From positions 1-64,000 of the forward strand of contig JAWCKG010000001.1 in NCBI GenBank assembly GCA_038852285.1: a stretch of 64,000 nucleotides of DNA. Direction: 5' to 3'. The stretch's first letter is position 1, and each line of letters begins with the position of its first letter. The position numbers and the translations under genes are program-made. The DNA comes from Candidatus Bathyarchaeia archaeon (GTDB lineage Archaea; Thermoproteota; Bathyarchaeia; 40CM-2-53-6; DTGE01). Under the pieces are notes generated by a model that did no database searches, was not told the origin of the DNA, and saw nothing but the letters and a program-made list of their open reading frames with translations. Shown here one piece after another: positions 45,109 to 55,239 of this stretch.

Positions 45109-46005
45109 TTACCTCCTTTTCTCCACGCGTTTACGAGCTCCCAGCGCTGTGAAGGCGATTGTGCAGGCTAGGAGGCCGATCACCGTGGCAGCCATGTATA
45201 ACTCCTCCTTTCCTTCGCCTAGCTGGAAGTATACTAGGTTTCCTTCAGCGTGAGCTAAGTAGGGAACAGTTACGGTAGCGGTGTAGCTTAGCCTTCCATA
45301 AAACGATTTGGTCACGTTCTCAGATGTGTAGGTGAGGGTCATGTTCAGCCTCGGCTCAGGCTGGATGGTCCACATGGTCGTCATGTTTTCAACCAAGAAT
45401 GTTCGACGCCAACCGCTCAATGGTGGTTCGAGGGATTGAAGGTCCAGCACCGTTAAATTCCCTATAATGTTTAGGGTTTTTTCAGGCTCCACCTGCGTCG
45501 AGCCGTTCCAAATTCTGGCGTAGGCGGGGTTTGAATATTTTTCTAAAACGGGTTTAATGTATTCTTCGCCGACCCTGTTCACCTCCACGCCGGCGATCTT
45601 CACAGGGGTTGAAATGTTAAATGCCTTCCATGAGAGGTCCAGTTTACCCAGCCTTCCCGACTCCTCAGCCATGTTGTAGACCTTAAAGCGCGTCTCCAAT
45701 GAAATTACGTTCTCCTCCACATTAGCCTCCAAGTGAACTTCGTCGATGTAGATATCCGGGTCACGGGTCTTCAAACAGGCCTCCAATAAATCCTCGACAT
45801 AACCCTCCTCGACGCTGCTCGAACGTAGAAGCCGAGGTGTCAAAGATGTGAAATTCTGGTAAAACGCCACCGCAAGTATAACTTCCACCCCTTTATCCTT
45901 CAGCTGAATCCGAACCTCAAAAGCCTCTAGGAACGTTAATTGAGCTGAGGTCAAAATTGTCGTCAATAGGATCACAGCGCATAGATTTCTGAATTTAACG
46001 TTCAA
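45109..46005 (-). CDS. exported, membrane-anchored protein of unknown function
   Basis: A 298-residue protein. From TTG 46005 (five bases after GGAGGGG) it begins NVKFRNLCAVILLTTILTSAQ, an N-terminal signal/anchor segment, and ends with a second hydrophobic span (AATVIGLLACTIAFTALGA) followed by KRVEKRR. The middle (30-260) has repeated N-x-T sequons and beta-strand-like blocks, consistent with an extracellular, glycosylated domain held by the C-terminal anchor. It lies downstream of the A-type ATPase genes on the same strand, but no link is evident. I recognise no family. Confidence 0.65.
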   Translation of the reverse strand: MNVKFRNLCAVILLTTILTSAQLTFLEAFEVRIQLKDKGVEVILAVAFYQNFTSLTPRLLRSSSVEEGYVEDLLEACLKTRDPDIYIDEVHLEANVEENVISLETRFKVYNMAEESGRLGKLDLSWKAFNISTPVKIAGVEVNRVGEEYIKPVLEKYSNPAYARIWNGSTQVEPEKTLNIIGNLTVLDLQSLEPPLSGWRRTFLVENMTTMWTIQPEPRLNMTLTYTSENVTKSFYGRLSYTATVTVPYLAHAEGNLVYFQLGEGKEELYMAATVIGLLACTIAFTALGARKRVEKRR

Positions 46006-46589
46006 CACCACCCCTCCAGTTAATACAGCTCCGACGCTCTTATGGATTGTAGACTCAAATTGAATTGAATGTGGATGTTTAAATGGGTTTCTTCCAAGCA
46101 CTCTCGAACAGGGAACAGAGTTCCCAATGGAGAATATGAGAGCGTTCTTTAAGCATAGAAGGAAAGCGGGGTGGAAAGAGGCTTGGTAGGTTGGTGGTGA
46201 AGTAGGTTAACTTTGAGGACGTCTTATTAACCATTTTGAGGTTTTTTCTGGTTGCGCTGGATTCGTGGAGTATTCGTTCGGTTTAAAAAGTTAAGGGGCC
46301 TCCTATACGGTTCGTCTCTATTTCCCTAACGTTATTTCATCACGGCCATGGAGATGGCGTGAAACGACTTCTAGGGGTTTACTCGCTCTTGGCTATATCA
46401 TAGCCGTATAGAGTCGCTGGAATGAATGGGCACACGCTCCCTCCTGGAAAAATCCATAGGAGAATCCTCAGGAGTTTTCACTTCTTCTTACGCAACCAAT
46501 TGACTATGAAAGTCCCAAGGTTTTGAGGTGAGTCAATCGTTTAAAGATGATGATGGAGAGGTGGTGGAGGGCTTAAGTTATGGGTTGCT
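46006..46589. other. intergenic, about 580 bases
   Basis: Only short open frames with no protein character are present. It separates the exported protein gene from atpI, both read on the minus strand. Confidence 0.4.
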
Positions 46590-48539
46590 TCACACTTTTA
46601 TTCGATATGGGGTGTATGGGATGCCTGTGCCCTTGAAGAACTTGGTTGAGAATTCGTAGTAGAGGAGCCTTAGAGCCTGAATCATCACCACCATCAACTC
46701 GAGGGTTAAAGCGAACATGTTGAGGAATATGAGGCCTAGACCTATTCCTAGAGCGGGGTTTGAGTGGAGGAGCTCGGCGACGACGAGGGCGAAGGCGGCG
46801 TGAGCGATGCAGAACCCGGCGATCCTCGCGTAGGAAAGCATGTTGGCGAAGGAGGATGTGAGGGTTTCGATGACGACGCCGAGGCTCATGGTGGCTCCTT
46901 CACCTGACAACATGGGCTTCACGGCTATGCCGATGACGCCGATGATGGGGACGGCGATTGTCCAATGGCGGATGACGGCTAGCTTCAGCTCCGGGAACCC
47001 AACGCCGGGGAGGATGTTTATGCCTAGGAAGTGGAAAGCCAACAAAACTATGCCTAGGAATGTGATTAATCCAGCTAAACCCTTCTCACCCAGCAACGCT
47101 TCAAGCGTTTCGCCAGCCCTTAGATGGTTTCTTATGCTTAACGTTAATCCGAGGATGATTTGCGCTATCCCGAAGAATACGGCGATCTTGATGAGCCAAA
47201 TCACGTTGGCCGAGTATTTGACCCAAGCCGGCATAAGGCCCGGCCATAGTGGCTGAATTTCCATCAAGAAGAACTCACCAGCCAGCAACCCGAAGAAAGC
47301 CGCGGAGGCTCCGAGGCCGATCATTAATCGGCCAAGCCTCAGGGTGTTTATTCCCATCAAAGGCTTTTTGATGACGTAGGCGAATAGGACGCCTAAGCCT
47401 AAGATCGCTAGGCCTTGACCGAAATCGGGGAACATTAACCCGAACATTGTAATCCACAGGATCGTAGATATGACTGTGGGGTCGCTTTCCCTCGGGTCGG
47501 GGTAACCGTACTGCCTTGTGAGGGTTTCATAGGCCCTGAACAGCTTCGGGTTCTTCATGATCGTCGGCACTTCCTCTTCAGGCAATGGGGTTTCATAGGA
47601 GTAAGCCACGTTTCCGCCTAACTCCCGGTTTAAGCCTTTCAGAAACATGTCCAACTCGTTTATTCGATCCTCTGGAACCCATCCTTGCAGTATGATCATC
47701 ATCCTACTCCTAAGCAGGTGGGATTGAGCTGTGGCGAGGCCTAAAAGATATTTGATTGACGCTTCTAGTGTTAAGGCTTTCTCCACGTATTCTCGTTTTA
47801 AGTTATTCCACTGGTTTTCGAGGCTTTGAATCCTCTGCTCGTTTGTCCGGGACTCATCTTCAACCCATTTCAAGGCCTCGTCTACTTTTTCAGGGGTTTC
47901 GTCCGGCAGCTTAAACTCCTTAAACTCCACCGTGGCGAGAAGCTTTTCAACCCATGGTTTAAGCTCCATCAACCCGCTCACGTAGAGGAAGGTGTCCTTA
48001 GCTGAGAGGGAAGCCTCCCTAAAAGTGATGTCTTTCCGGGTTTTAAGCCTCAACCTTAGAAGGGGCATAAGATTGGTCTTGGCCACGCCGGCCTTGGTGA
48101 AGATATGCTTAAAGTCGCCTAAATCCCCCGGGTTTACTCCTTGAGATTGAAGCGCTTGAAGCGTTGGTTTAATCTCGCTTAAACTCTTCAACCTCTCCCT
48201 TATGTCATGAATTTCGTCGACCAAAGCCTTCGCCGCGTTCTCAAGCCTATCAACCTCTGCTCGAACGTTCTCCAAATCCACCTTAGCTATGTCAAGGTCA
48301 GAAGGCTTACCCTTCAACTCCTCCAAGGAGATGTTCATCTTTTCCCGGAGAGAGTGAAGTCTCTCCAGCAAGGTTTCATACTCTCTCACCTTCTCAGAAG
48401 TCGCTTCCTTGAATCCGGCGAACTCTGTCTCATCAAGCTTTCTAAGGTGGACAACGCCTAAGCGGCCTAAGGAGTGTAAAAGCCTCTCTTCATTTTGACT
48501 CAAGGTGATAAGGGTTAGCTTTTTCACCGAAACGATCAT
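46590..48539 (-). CDS. atpI: A-type ATP synthase subunit I (a subunit)
   Basis: A 649-residue membrane subunit. The N-terminal half (1-330) is cytosolic with long coiled coils (about 65-130 and 220-270) that form the peripheral stalk contact; the C-terminal half has about eight membrane spans ending in GTGIPYTPYRIKV, a conserved tail. The essential membrane arginine lies in the block LSYARIAGFCIAHA. It provides the ion half-channels with the proteolipid ring. The start ATG 48539 faces the atpK start across 192 bases with an AT-rich TATA-like stretch (about 48589-48602). Confidence 0.93.
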   Translation of the reverse strand: MIVSVKKLTLITLSQNEERLLHSLGRLGVVHLRKLDETEFAGFKEATSEKVREYETLLERLHSLREKMNISLEELKGKPSDLDIAKVDLENVRAEVDRLENAAKALVDEIHDIRERLKSLSEIKPTLQALQSQGVNPGDLGDFKHIFTKAGVAKTNLMPLLRLRLKTRKDITFREASLSAKDTFLYVSGLMELKPWVEKLLATVEFKEFKLPDETPEKVDEALKWVEDESRTNEQRIQSLENQWNNLKREYVEKALTLEASIKYLLGLATAQSHLLRSRMMIILQGWVPEDRINELDMFLKGLNRELGGNVAYSYETPLPEEEVPTIMKNPKLFRAYETLTRQYGYPDPRESDPTVISTILWITMFGLMFPDFGQGLAILGLGVLFAYVIKKPLMGINTLRLGRLMIGLGASAAFFGLLAGEFFLMEIQPLWPGLMPAWVKYSANVIWLIKIAVFFGIAQIILGLTLSIRNHLRAGETLEALLGEKGLAGLITFLGIVLLAFHFLGINILPGVGFPELKLAVIRHWTIAVPIIGVIGIAVKPMLSGEGATMSLGVVIETLTSSFANMLSYARIAGFCIAHAAFALVVAELLHSNPALGIGLGLIFLNMFALTLELMVVMIQALRLLYYEFSTKFFKGTGIPYTPYRIKV

Positions 48540-48731
48540 AAACTGTTACCCTTTCGCTCACATGTCAAATAAATAATTCTGATGAGTAAATAAATATATT
48601 AACATATTCATTCTACTCATTGAGAGTTCTCACTCATTTTGGATATGAGCGTGCTAGGATCTTCAAATCCTCTTCAGCATGATAAGCCTTAAAAAGGTGG
48701 TGGAAACCATATTTAGAAGACGGGGTCAGGA

Positions 48732-49031
48732 TTGAAGATTAAAGGCCTAGTGCCTTTAGTGTTAACGGTGTGTTTAATAGGTTTGCTTGGTGCAGCATGG
48801 GCTCAAGGCGAAGCCGGGGCTCCTCAGGAGAATAAAGCCCTCGCCATGGCGATTTCCGTAGGAATCTCTTCCATCGCTGCGGGTCACGCGGTTGCCAAGA
48901 CAGGGGTGGCGGCTTCGGCTACGATAACGGAGAGACCTGAGCTGTTTGGGCGTACGATTGTATACGTGGGGATGGCTGAGGGGATCGCGATCTATGGGTT
49001 ACTTGTAGCCTTCCTTATATGGATCGGGTAG
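48732..49031 (+). CDS. atpK: A-type ATP synthase proteolipid subunit K (c subunit)
   Basis: A 99-residue proteolipid. An N-terminal hydrophobic segment (about 5-24, probable signal peptide, with AWAQ as cleavage area) precedes one helical hairpin: 36-63 (ALAMAISVGISSIAAGHAVAK) and 75-98 (IVYVGMAEGIAIYGLLVAFL). E83 in MAEGIAIYG is the ion-binding carboxylate. TTG start at 48732. It is the only ATPase gene on the plus strand, lying between divergent atpI and the main minus-strand operon. Its ring drives rotation of the complex. Confidence 0.92.
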   Translation: MKIKGLVPLVLTVCLIGLLGAAWAQGEAGAPQENKALAMAISVGISSIAAGHAVAKTGVAASATITERPELFGRTIVYVGMAEGIAIYGLLVAFLIWIG

Positions 49032-49297
49032 GTTCGACGACTGATCTTCATGTTCGCGGAGGGGTGTGGATCCGCATAGCCGCGGAAGATAATGCTAACC
49101 GATCGTTGAGCTCGAAGATCGCCCTCACCTATTTTTTAATCCTAATCCCGATTCAGTTAATTCTTGTTTACATGCTGTTGAAGCGTCCATCGATCCTAAT
49201 GGTGATTTTCGTTGGTTTAAGCGTTGGATTCATCCTCCCAGTACTCTTAGGGTTGGCCGTTGCTAAGTTTTTTAATGTGAGGCTGAAGATAGGATAG
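49019..49297 (+). CDS. small two-span membrane protein after atpK
   Basis: A 92-residue open frame whose proposed ATG overlaps the end of atpK; a GTG at 49064 behind GGAGG would be an alternative start. The protein has two clear membrane spans, about 33-53 (KIALTYFLILIPIQLILVYML) and 60-84, and a short basic end. Its position behind atpK suggests co-transcription and perhaps a small accessory or assembly role, comparable to AtpI/AtpZ-like proteins of F-type loci. I recognise no family. The N-terminal 25 residues read poorly and may not be translated. Confidence 0.5.
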   Translation: MDRVGSTTDLHVRGGVWIRIAAEDNANRSLSSKIALTYFLILIPIQLILVYMLLKRPSILMVIFVGLSVGFILPVLLGLAVAKFFNVRLKIG

Positions 49298-49329
49298 GAA
49301 CGCTGAGTTGTTCAAAAGGTGAATGAGTT

Positions 49330-50331
49330 TTACGTAACTAGGTATTGTTTAAACTCGGTGTTCTGGTTTATTGAATGAGCTATGAAGACAAGATTTCTAC
49401 GCTCAACCTCGCAGAGCTTCAAATAACCTAAAACGTAGGTGAAGTCGATTGGGCCTTCCATCATAAGCCTTTCAGCCTTTGCTTTAACTGTTTTTAACGC
49501 AGCGGTTTCAGCGAGAATTTCATCCCTATCCTCGATTAAAGGCCGTGCAATTTCCCTGTACTCCGCGAAGAGTTTTATCAGGGTAGAGGGGCTTTTAGCT
49601 TCTGTGGCTTCTTGAAGCTGGGGTAGGGTGAGCCTTCCTTGGTATGGTATGAGAAGCTGCTGAACGAGCTCTGGAGTGTACCCGTATAGAAGGGGTGTGG
49701 ACGCTGTGAAGCAGTTGGCCACGTCGATTTCAAGGCCGATGAGCTCTAGAGCTCTCTCCCTATTCCCTAGAGGGAGGTTTTTTAAGGCCTTGAGCAAGGT
49801 AGAATAGTAGGCTTTTCTCAGCCAGTACTCCATAGGGAGTGAACTTTGGTATTTAAGGCACCAGGGAAGGCTTTCACCTAACCCAAAATATGGTGTGGCC
49901 TTTAACAGGTCAATGGCCTTCTCCACGCTGTCGGCCTCAGCGACGGGTTTTAGATCTAGATCCAAGTATCGTCTAGTTGGAAGGGTTTTCATCAACTCCT
50001 CTACGGGGATTTTGGCAAACTTTCCCCTCATTATCCTTGCCATTGCTTGAACCTCCAGCCTCCGCATGTATTGGGTGAGGAACCTCCTGTAACCGCCTTC
50101 GGCAACTTTGAGCACGTACCGGTATCTTTCATGAAGCTTCTCATCGAAAACGTGTTCTAAGGCGAGTAGGTTTAGTTCTGGCAGTGCCCTCAATTCACCG
50201 CCGTAGTCTGTGGCAGCGAGGATGTCAGTCAAGTCCTTAAGGCTTCTCAGGTTAGGCATGGCTTCGAGGACTTGGCTGGGTAGGAGGCGCGTGGAAAGTC
50301 CATGGCATCTTACGATCACGTATTCGGGCAT
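49330..50331 (-). CDS. atpC: A-type ATP synthase subunit C
   Basis: A 333-residue helical subunit that sits on the proteolipid ring and holds the central stalk (V-type AC39/d family). Features are the N-terminal MPEYVIVRCHGLSTRLL, repeated helices with Leu/Arg-rich interfaces and the final block PIDFTYVLGYLKLCEVERRNL. It is the last gene of the minus-strand operon F-H-E-A-B-D-C, and its start abuts the atpD stop by one base. Confidence 0.88.
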   Translation of the reverse strand: MPEYVIVRCHGLSTRLLPSQVLEAMPNLRSLKDLTDILAATDYGGELRALPELNLLALEHVFDEKLHERYRYVLKVAEGGYRRFLTQYMRRLEVQAMARIMRGKFAKIPVEELMKTLPTRRYLDLDLKPVAEADSVEKAIDLLKATPYFGLGESLPWCLKYQSSLPMEYWLRKAYYSTLLKALKNLPLGNRERALELIGLEIDVANCFTASTPLLYGYTPELVQQLLIPYQGRLTLPQLQEATEAKSPSTLIKLFAEYREIARPLIEDRDEILAETAALKTVKAKAERLMMEGPIDFTYVLGYLKLCEVERRNLVFIAHSINQNTEFKQYLVT

Positions 50332-50957
50332 TACCTCCTCCTCGCCGAGATGATGGTTCTCACGAACTTTGTTCTGATAAACTCCTCCAACATGTCCTCG
50401 TCTAGGCGATCCTCGATTTGTTTGATGATCCGCCGATACTGGGGGATCACTATCTTTTCTAAGGCGTTTACCTTTCGGTTTGTTTTCTCTAGGTCGTCTG
50501 CAATCCTTTCGACCCTGGACTCCAGCTCGGCGAGTTGCACAAGGTCGTCGATAAGCTCATAGAAGGCTTGGGCCGCGGACCGAGCGATGGGGCTGTGTTT
50601 GTCGAGTATTGAAGGCTTGTTAAGGATCTTCACGTAGGGGACGAGGATGCCCATTACGCTTTTCGGGAGAACGTCAATTTGCAGGTTTTTCTCAGCCACC
50701 CATGTTTGTGAGGTCATTTCTCCGGTTCCTAGGGTGGCGTAGGCTCGCCCCAGCCTCTTTAGGGCTCCCTGCACCTTTTCCTCAAAGCCCATCCTCCTAG
50801 CCGCTAATTCCTCCAAGCTGGTTCGCAGCTCCTTAGCGAGCTCATCCCTCTTCAATTCAAGGAGCCTATACCCGTCCTCGATGAAGCTGACCCGTTTTTT
50901 AAGCTGAAGCAGGAATCCCTTGGTGGGCTTTAACGCGGCGCCGATGCTGAGCGACAT
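50331..50957 (-). CDS. atpD: A-type ATP synthase subunit D
   Basis: A 208-residue central-stalk subunit made of two long antiparallel helices: N-terminal LKPTKGFLLQLKKRVSFIEDGYRLLELKRDEL (read as one helix, about 10-55), a short middle insert (70-110), and a C-terminal helix with ELESRVERIADDLEKTNRKV and LEKIVIPQYRRIIKQIEDRL. Arrangement and length match archaeal subunit D, the rotor shaft inside the A3B3 head. It lies 19 bases after atpB and one base before atpC, the usual gene order. Confidence 0.9.
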   Translation of the reverse strand: MSLSIGAALKPTKGFLLQLKKRVSFIEDGYRLLELKRDELAKELRTSLEELAARRMGFEEKVQGALKRLGRAYATLGTGEMTSQTWVAEKNLQIDVLPKSVMGILVPYVKILNKPSILDKHSPIARSAAQAFYELIDDLVQLAELESRVERIADDLEKTNRKVNALEKIVIPQYRRIIKQIEDRLDEDMLEEFIRTKFVRTIISARRR

Positions 50958-50976
50958 GTATAAGGACCTCTGAGCC

Positions 50977-52380
50977 TTAACGGTGTTTGCGTTTTGGATG
51001 ATACCTTTCGATGTAGGCTTCCTTGATCCTGATCAACTCGTCCTCAGGCAGCATGGCAAGCAGATCCCACGCGATCTCCAAAGTCCTTTCCAAGGGCCTA
51101 TTCTCGTATATGCCTTGGTTGACGAACCGTTTCTCAAACTCTTCGGCGAACTTCAAGTATTTCCGCTCCCTCTCGCTTAGCCCAACCTCCCCGATAATCC
51201 TCACCAACCCCCTCGCCTTTACACCCTCCGCGTATGACATGTACAGTTGGTTGGATACGTCAGGGTGGTCTTCTCTGGTTCTTCCTGGGCCTACCCCGTC
51301 CTTCATAAGCCTGGACAAGGATGGTAGAACGTTGATAGGCGGATATACGCCTCTGAGGTACAGGTCCTTGTCCAGTATCAGCTGACCTTCGGTAATGTAT
51401 CCGCTGAGGTCCGGTATTGGGTGGGTGATGTCGCCTCCCGGCATGGTTAAGATGGGCATGAGGGTTACAGAGCCCTTTCCCCCCTTAATTTTTCCAGCCC
51501 TCTCGTAGACGGTGGCTAGGTCGGTGTACAAGTAGCCTGGATAACCCTTTCGGGTGGGCACCTCCTCCCTGGCGACTGAAATTGACCTGAGGGCCTCACC
51601 GTAGTTTGTCATATCGGTGAGGATGGTGAGGACGTGCATATCAAGGTCAAAGGCCAAGTATTCAGCGATGGTTTGAGCTATCTTGGGGGCGACGATGCGT
51701 TCGATGATGGGATCGTCGGCTAGGTTGAGGATCATGACGGAGCTCTCCAAGGCTCCGGTTCTTTCAAACTCTTGGCGGAAAAACTCGTATTCCTCATGCT
51801 TTATGCCCATGGCGCAGAACACCACGGCGAACTCCTCCTCCCTTCCTGGAATCGTGGCCTGCCTGGCGACCTGGGCCGCCACAATGTTGTGTGGAAGCCC
51901 TGCCTCGGAGAAAAAGGGCAGCTTCTGTCCCCTTACCAGGCTGTTCATCCCGTCGATGGCGGAGATCCCGGTTTGAATGAACTCGCTTGGTGGTTCACGG
52001 GCCGCTGGGTTTATAACTGAGCCGAAGATCTCCCTCCTCTCCCCGCCTGTGGGTTCAGGTAAACCGTCGAGAGGCCTGAAGCTTCCGCTAAACATACGGC
52101 CAACTAAGTCCTCTGAGAGGGGTATTTTGATCACCTCGCCCGTAAACCTCACTGAGGCTCCTAGCTCCAACCCCTCGGTGGAGCCGAAAACCTGAACGAC
52201 CGCCTTGTCACTGTACGTGTCGAGAACCGTGCCTATCATCTCAGAACCGTCTGGAAGCTTCACCTCCACTAACTCGTTGTAGGCTGAGCCTCTTACTCCT
52301 TCCACGACGAGTAGAGGGCCCTTAATCTCTTGAGTTGACTTAAATACAAGCCCATACTTTTCAACCCCAACCCTTTCCAT
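50977..52380 (-). CDS. atpB: A-type ATP synthase subunit B (regulatory)
   Basis: A 467-residue non-catalytic nucleotide-binding subunit of the A3B3 head. It has a beta-barrel start ([19 protein letters not shown]), the degenerate nucleotide-binding region around [18 protein letters not shown] (no full Walker A GKT, as expected for B), and [18 protein letters not shown] with a conserved Arg near the catalytic interface. It pairs with atpA in the operon, whose stop lies 67 bases upstream. Length is normal. Confidence 0.95.
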   Translation of the reverse strand: MERVGVEKYGLVFKSTQEIKGPLLVVEGVRGSAYNELVEVKLPDGSEMIGTVLDTYSDKAVVQVFGSTEGLELGASVRFTGEVIKIPLSEDLVGRMFSGSFRPLDGLPEPTGGERREIFGSVINPAAREPPSEFIQTGISAIDGMNSLVRGQKLPFFSEAGLPHNIVAAQVARQATIPGREEEFAVVFCAMGIKHEEYEFFRQEFERTGALESSVMILNLADDPIIERIVAPKIAQTIAEYLAFDLDMHVLTILTDMTNYGEALRSISVAREEVPTRKGYPGYLYTDLATVYERAGKIKGGKGSVTLMPILTMPGGDITHPIPDLSGYITEGQLILDKDLYLRGVYPPINVLPSLSRLMKDGVGPGRTREDHPDVSNQLYMSYAEGVKARGLVRIIGEVGLSERERKYLKFAEEFEKRFVNQGIYENRPLERTLEIAWDLLAMLPEDELIRIKEAYIERYHPKRKHR

Positions 52381-52447
52381 TTGACCTATTTCACCTCAAC
52401 CCTCTCACTTATTCAATCAACATGATTTCACATTTTTGAGCTAGGAT

Positions 52448-54232
52448 TTACGCGAATGAGGGTTTTATCGCAAGCTCGTATTGTTGGGCAAGTTTTTCAA
52501 CTTCCGTTTTGATCTCAGCCTTCACCTTCTCAATCCATTCGAGGCCTCTCCGCTCCTTTAGCCTCATGGCTTCGACGACGAAGGGCAATCCCCTAATCTT
52601 CTCTACCGGAACCCCGGCTCTGACCAATGGTTCTAGGGAGTCATAGAGCTCTACGAAGAACCTGAGCATTTTGGCCTGCTTCTCTGGTTCGCAGTAAGTG
52701 TCAACTTCATGGTATGCGTGTTGAACTAGGAAGCCTTCCCGGATGATTTCGGAGATAAAAAGGATGAGACGTTGCTCCTCGGGCAGAGCCTTTTCCCCGA
52801 TGATCCTTGCGGTTTCCTCGATTTTTGAGGCCTCCTCTAATAGGGTGAGGGCTCTATCCCTGAAACGCAACCACTCGGGATCATGCTTGAACCAGTAGTC
52901 TTTAAGAAGGTCGGTGTATCGACTGAAGCTTAAAAGCCAGTTGATAGCTGGGAAGTGCCTTCGAAAGGCCAGCTCGGTGTCCAAAGCCCATAAAGTTCCG
53001 ACGAACCGGAGGGTAAGAGAGGTAACAGGTTCGCTGAAATCCCCTCCCGGCGGGGATACGGCTCCCATGATGGTGACGGATCCAATTCTTTCCCCACTTC
53101 CCAGGGTGACCACTCTCCCACTTCTCTCGTAGAACTCAGCTACCCTCTCTGAAAGGTAAGCAGGGTAGCCTCCTTCAGCCGGGATCTCCTCCAGCCGACC
53201 AGATATGTCTCGCAGCGCCTCAGCCCACCGGGAGGTGGAGTCCGCCATCAAGGCGACGCCATAGCCTTGATCCCGATAGTATTCAGCGATGGTGATGCCC
53301 ATGTATATGCTGGCCTCCCTAGCGGAGACGGGCAGGTTGCTGACGTTCGCAATGAAAACGGATCTTTCAATGAGCTTTTTACCTGTCCTAGGATCCTCCA
53401 ACGTGGGGAAGTGGGTGATGACGTCAGCCATCTCGTTCCCTCTTTCACCACAGCCGACGTAGATAATGATGTCGGCGTCAGACCATTTGGCCAGCTGGTG
53501 GAGGGTTACGGTCTTCCCGGTTCCGAAACCCCCTGGGATGGCGGCTGTACCACCCTTGGCGACAGGGAAGAAGGAGTCAACAACCCTTTGTCCCGTAATT
53601 AATGGCTCTACGGCCGGCAACCTGATTTTATATGGCCTGGGAACCCTAACAGGCCAAACCTGCATAAGCTTTAACTCCTCCCCTCGGCCTTCAGGTGTCC
53701 TTAACGCGGCGACTGGATCCTCAACCGTGAACTCGCCTTCCTTCACCTCGGTCAGCACGCCCCTCAATCCAACGGGAACTAAGATTCTATGCTCCACGAC
53801 AGAGGTTTCCTGAACCACTCCGATGACGTCACCTTCCCCCACCTTTTCCCCTCTTTTCACCGTTGGCTTGAAAACCCATCTTTTATCCCTGTCCAGCGGG
53901 GTCATCTTTACACCCTTCTTCATGAATGGCCCTGTGAGTCGCCACATGGCCATCTCTGAGAACTCTAACCCGTCGAATATATTGCCTATCAAGCCCGGTC
54001 CCAGCTCCGCCGAGAGGGGTCTGCCAGTCGAGACAACGGGTTCCCCGGGCCTCAGTCCTCCTGTGTCCTCATAGCATTGAAGCGCCACATCGCCGCCGGT
54101 GATTCTCACAACCTCTCCTATGAGCTTCAGCTCCCCTATGTGAACCACATCACCTATCTTGGCTCCCCGAAGACCCTCAACGACCACTAGAGAGCCGTTA
54201 ACCCTTTTCACCCTTCCCTTTCCAGCAACCAT
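52448..54232 (-). CDS. atpA: A-type ATP synthase subunit A (catalytic)
   Basis: A 594-residue catalytic subunit. Domains: N-terminal barrel, the archaeal-specific non-homologous insert (about 115-190), nucleotide-binding domain with P-loop GGFGTGKTVTLHQLAKW, GCGERGNEMAD with the catalytic Glu, MADSTSRWAEALRDISGRL, and a C-terminal helical domain. ATP forms here at the A/B interface. No intein is present although this P-loop is a classic insertion site in relatives. The ATG at 54232 is 18 bases behind the atpE stop. Confidence 0.96.
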   Translation of the reverse strand: MVAGKGRVKRVNGSLVVVEGLRGAKIGDVVHIGELKLIGEVVRITGGDVALQCYEDTGGLRPGEPVVSTGRPLSAELGPGLIGNIFDGLEFSEMAMWRLTGPFMKKGVKMTPLDRDKRWVFKPTVKRGEKVGEGDVIGVVQETSVVEHRILVPVGLRGVLTEVKEGEFTVEDPVAALRTPEGRGEELKLMQVWPVRVPRPYKIRLPAVEPLITGQRVVDSFFPVAKGGTAAIPGGFGTGKTVTLHQLAKWSDADIIIYVGCGERGNEMADVITHFPTLEDPRTGKKLIERSVFIANVSNLPVSAREASIYMGITIAEYYRDQGYGVALMADSTSRWAEALRDISGRLEEIPAEGGYPAYLSERVAEFYERSGRVVTLGSGERIGSVTIMGAVSPPGGDFSEPVTSLTLRFVGTLWALDTELAFRRHFPAINWLLSFSRYTDLLKDYWFKHDPEWLRFRDRALTLLEEASKIEETARIIGEKALPEEQRLILFISEIIREGFLVQHAYHEVDTYCEPEKQAKMLRFFVELYDSLEPLVRAGVPVEKIRGLPFVVEAMRLKERRGLEWIEKVKAEIKTEVEKLAQQYELAIKPSFA

Positions 54233-54250
54233 TACTCGACACCTCCTAGG

Positions 54251-54874
54251 CTAGGTGAAGAGAATTTTCGCCACCATTCCCCTCAGGGCTTCCTTCAAAC
54301 CTACCATTCTGCCCTCAAGAGTATTGTAGAAGATCCTTGTCCCGTCGGGCGTATAAACTACAATGCCGCCTAGACAGTTGAACGGGTTTTTTTCCAAGGT
54401 GAGCTTAATTTTATATCCTAAGGCTTTCTCCAACCGATTTTCAATTTTCTTTAAATTCTTCTTGATGAGTGCAAGGGTTTTCATGTTGGATTTGAGGGTC
54501 AACTCTCTTTCCCCTATTCTCGACGCGGCTTCCAAGATGAATTTCTCTACTAGGTCCTCGTAGCGATATTCCGGGTCCTTTCCCTCGGCGATTCTCTCCA
54601 ACCTCTCCTCCACCTTCTTGAAAACCTTGGAGAGAACTTCCTCCTTAGCCTTCAGAAGAGCCCTCCTCCCCTCCAATCTGGCTGAGCCTAAGATCCTTTT
54701 CTTCATCACCAAGATCTCAGGTTTAATAGAACGCTCTAAGATTTCCTCAGCTTTTTTCCTAGCCGAGGAGATGATTTCCTCAGCCTCACGCTCCGCTTGA
54801 GCTATGATTCCCTGAGCCTCTTCTAGGCTTCTTTTCATGATTTCTGATTTGATGACTGAGAGAGCATCGCTCAA
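54251..54874 (-). CDS. atpE: A-type ATP synthase subunit E
   Basis: A 207-residue peripheral-stalk subunit. The N-terminal half (1-95) is a long charged helix that forms a right-handed coiled coil with subunit H (SLEEAQGIIAQAEREAEEI); the C-terminal half is globular (GGIVVYTPDGTRIFYNTL) and binds the top of the A3B3 head. Length and the two-part design match archaeal AtpE. The start overlaps the atpH stop by four bases (54871-54874). Confidence 0.9.
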   Translation of the reverse strand: MSDALSVIKSEIMKRSLEEAQGIIAQAEREAEEIISSARKKAEEILERSIKPEILVMKKRILGSARLEGRRALLKAKEEVLSKVFKKVEERLERIAEGKDPEYRYEDLVEKFILEAASRIGERELTLKSNMKTLALIKKNLKKIENRLEKALGYKIKLTLEKNPFNCLGGIVVYTPDGTRIFYNTLEGRMVGLKEALRGMVAKILFT

Positions 54875-55170
54875 ACCCCCAACACCTCCTTCAACACAAT
54901 CTCCACCGCCTTCTGAATCAACTTCTCAGAGGTGGATTGAATCTTCGACGCCGCTTGAAGGTATTTTTCCTTGACCTTCTCAGCCTCATCCAAGGCCCTT
55001 TTCTCTTCACCTTTTATTCGGGCTTCGATAAGCTCCCTTTTCGTAGCCTGGCCCATTATTTCCTCTGCCTTCCTTCGGGCATCGACCAACATCTTCTCAG
55101 CTTTGGCCCTCGACTCCTCGATGAGTCTCACACCCTTCCTCTCTTCCTCAATCAATTCCTCAATGCTCAT
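54871..55170 (-). CDS. atpH: A-type ATP synthase subunit H
   Basis: A 99-residue, almost entirely helical protein with heptad-like charged repeats (LIEESRAKAEKMLVDARRKA, then RIKGEEKRALDEAEKV). It is the partner of subunit E in the peripheral stalk. Its stop overlaps the atpE start by four bases; the upstream gene is atpF, 69 bases away. Assigned by size, coiled-coil pattern and place in the operon. Confidence 0.85.
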   Translation of the reverse strand: MSIEELIEEERKGVRLIEESRAKAEKMLVDARRKAEEIMGQATKRELIEARIKGEEKRALDEAEKVKEKYLQAASKIQSTSEKLIQKAVEIVLKEVLGV

Positions 55171-55239
55171 TAACCACCACCAAACGTTCCCCTACGATTG
55201 CCTATAGATTAGAGTCAATCGAGCGGAGTGCTCCTCTCC

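Noticed and set aside
52448-54232. Intein search in atpA and in polB (18063-20654)
   Set aside because: Both are common intein hosts, but their conserved motifs are uninterrupted here.
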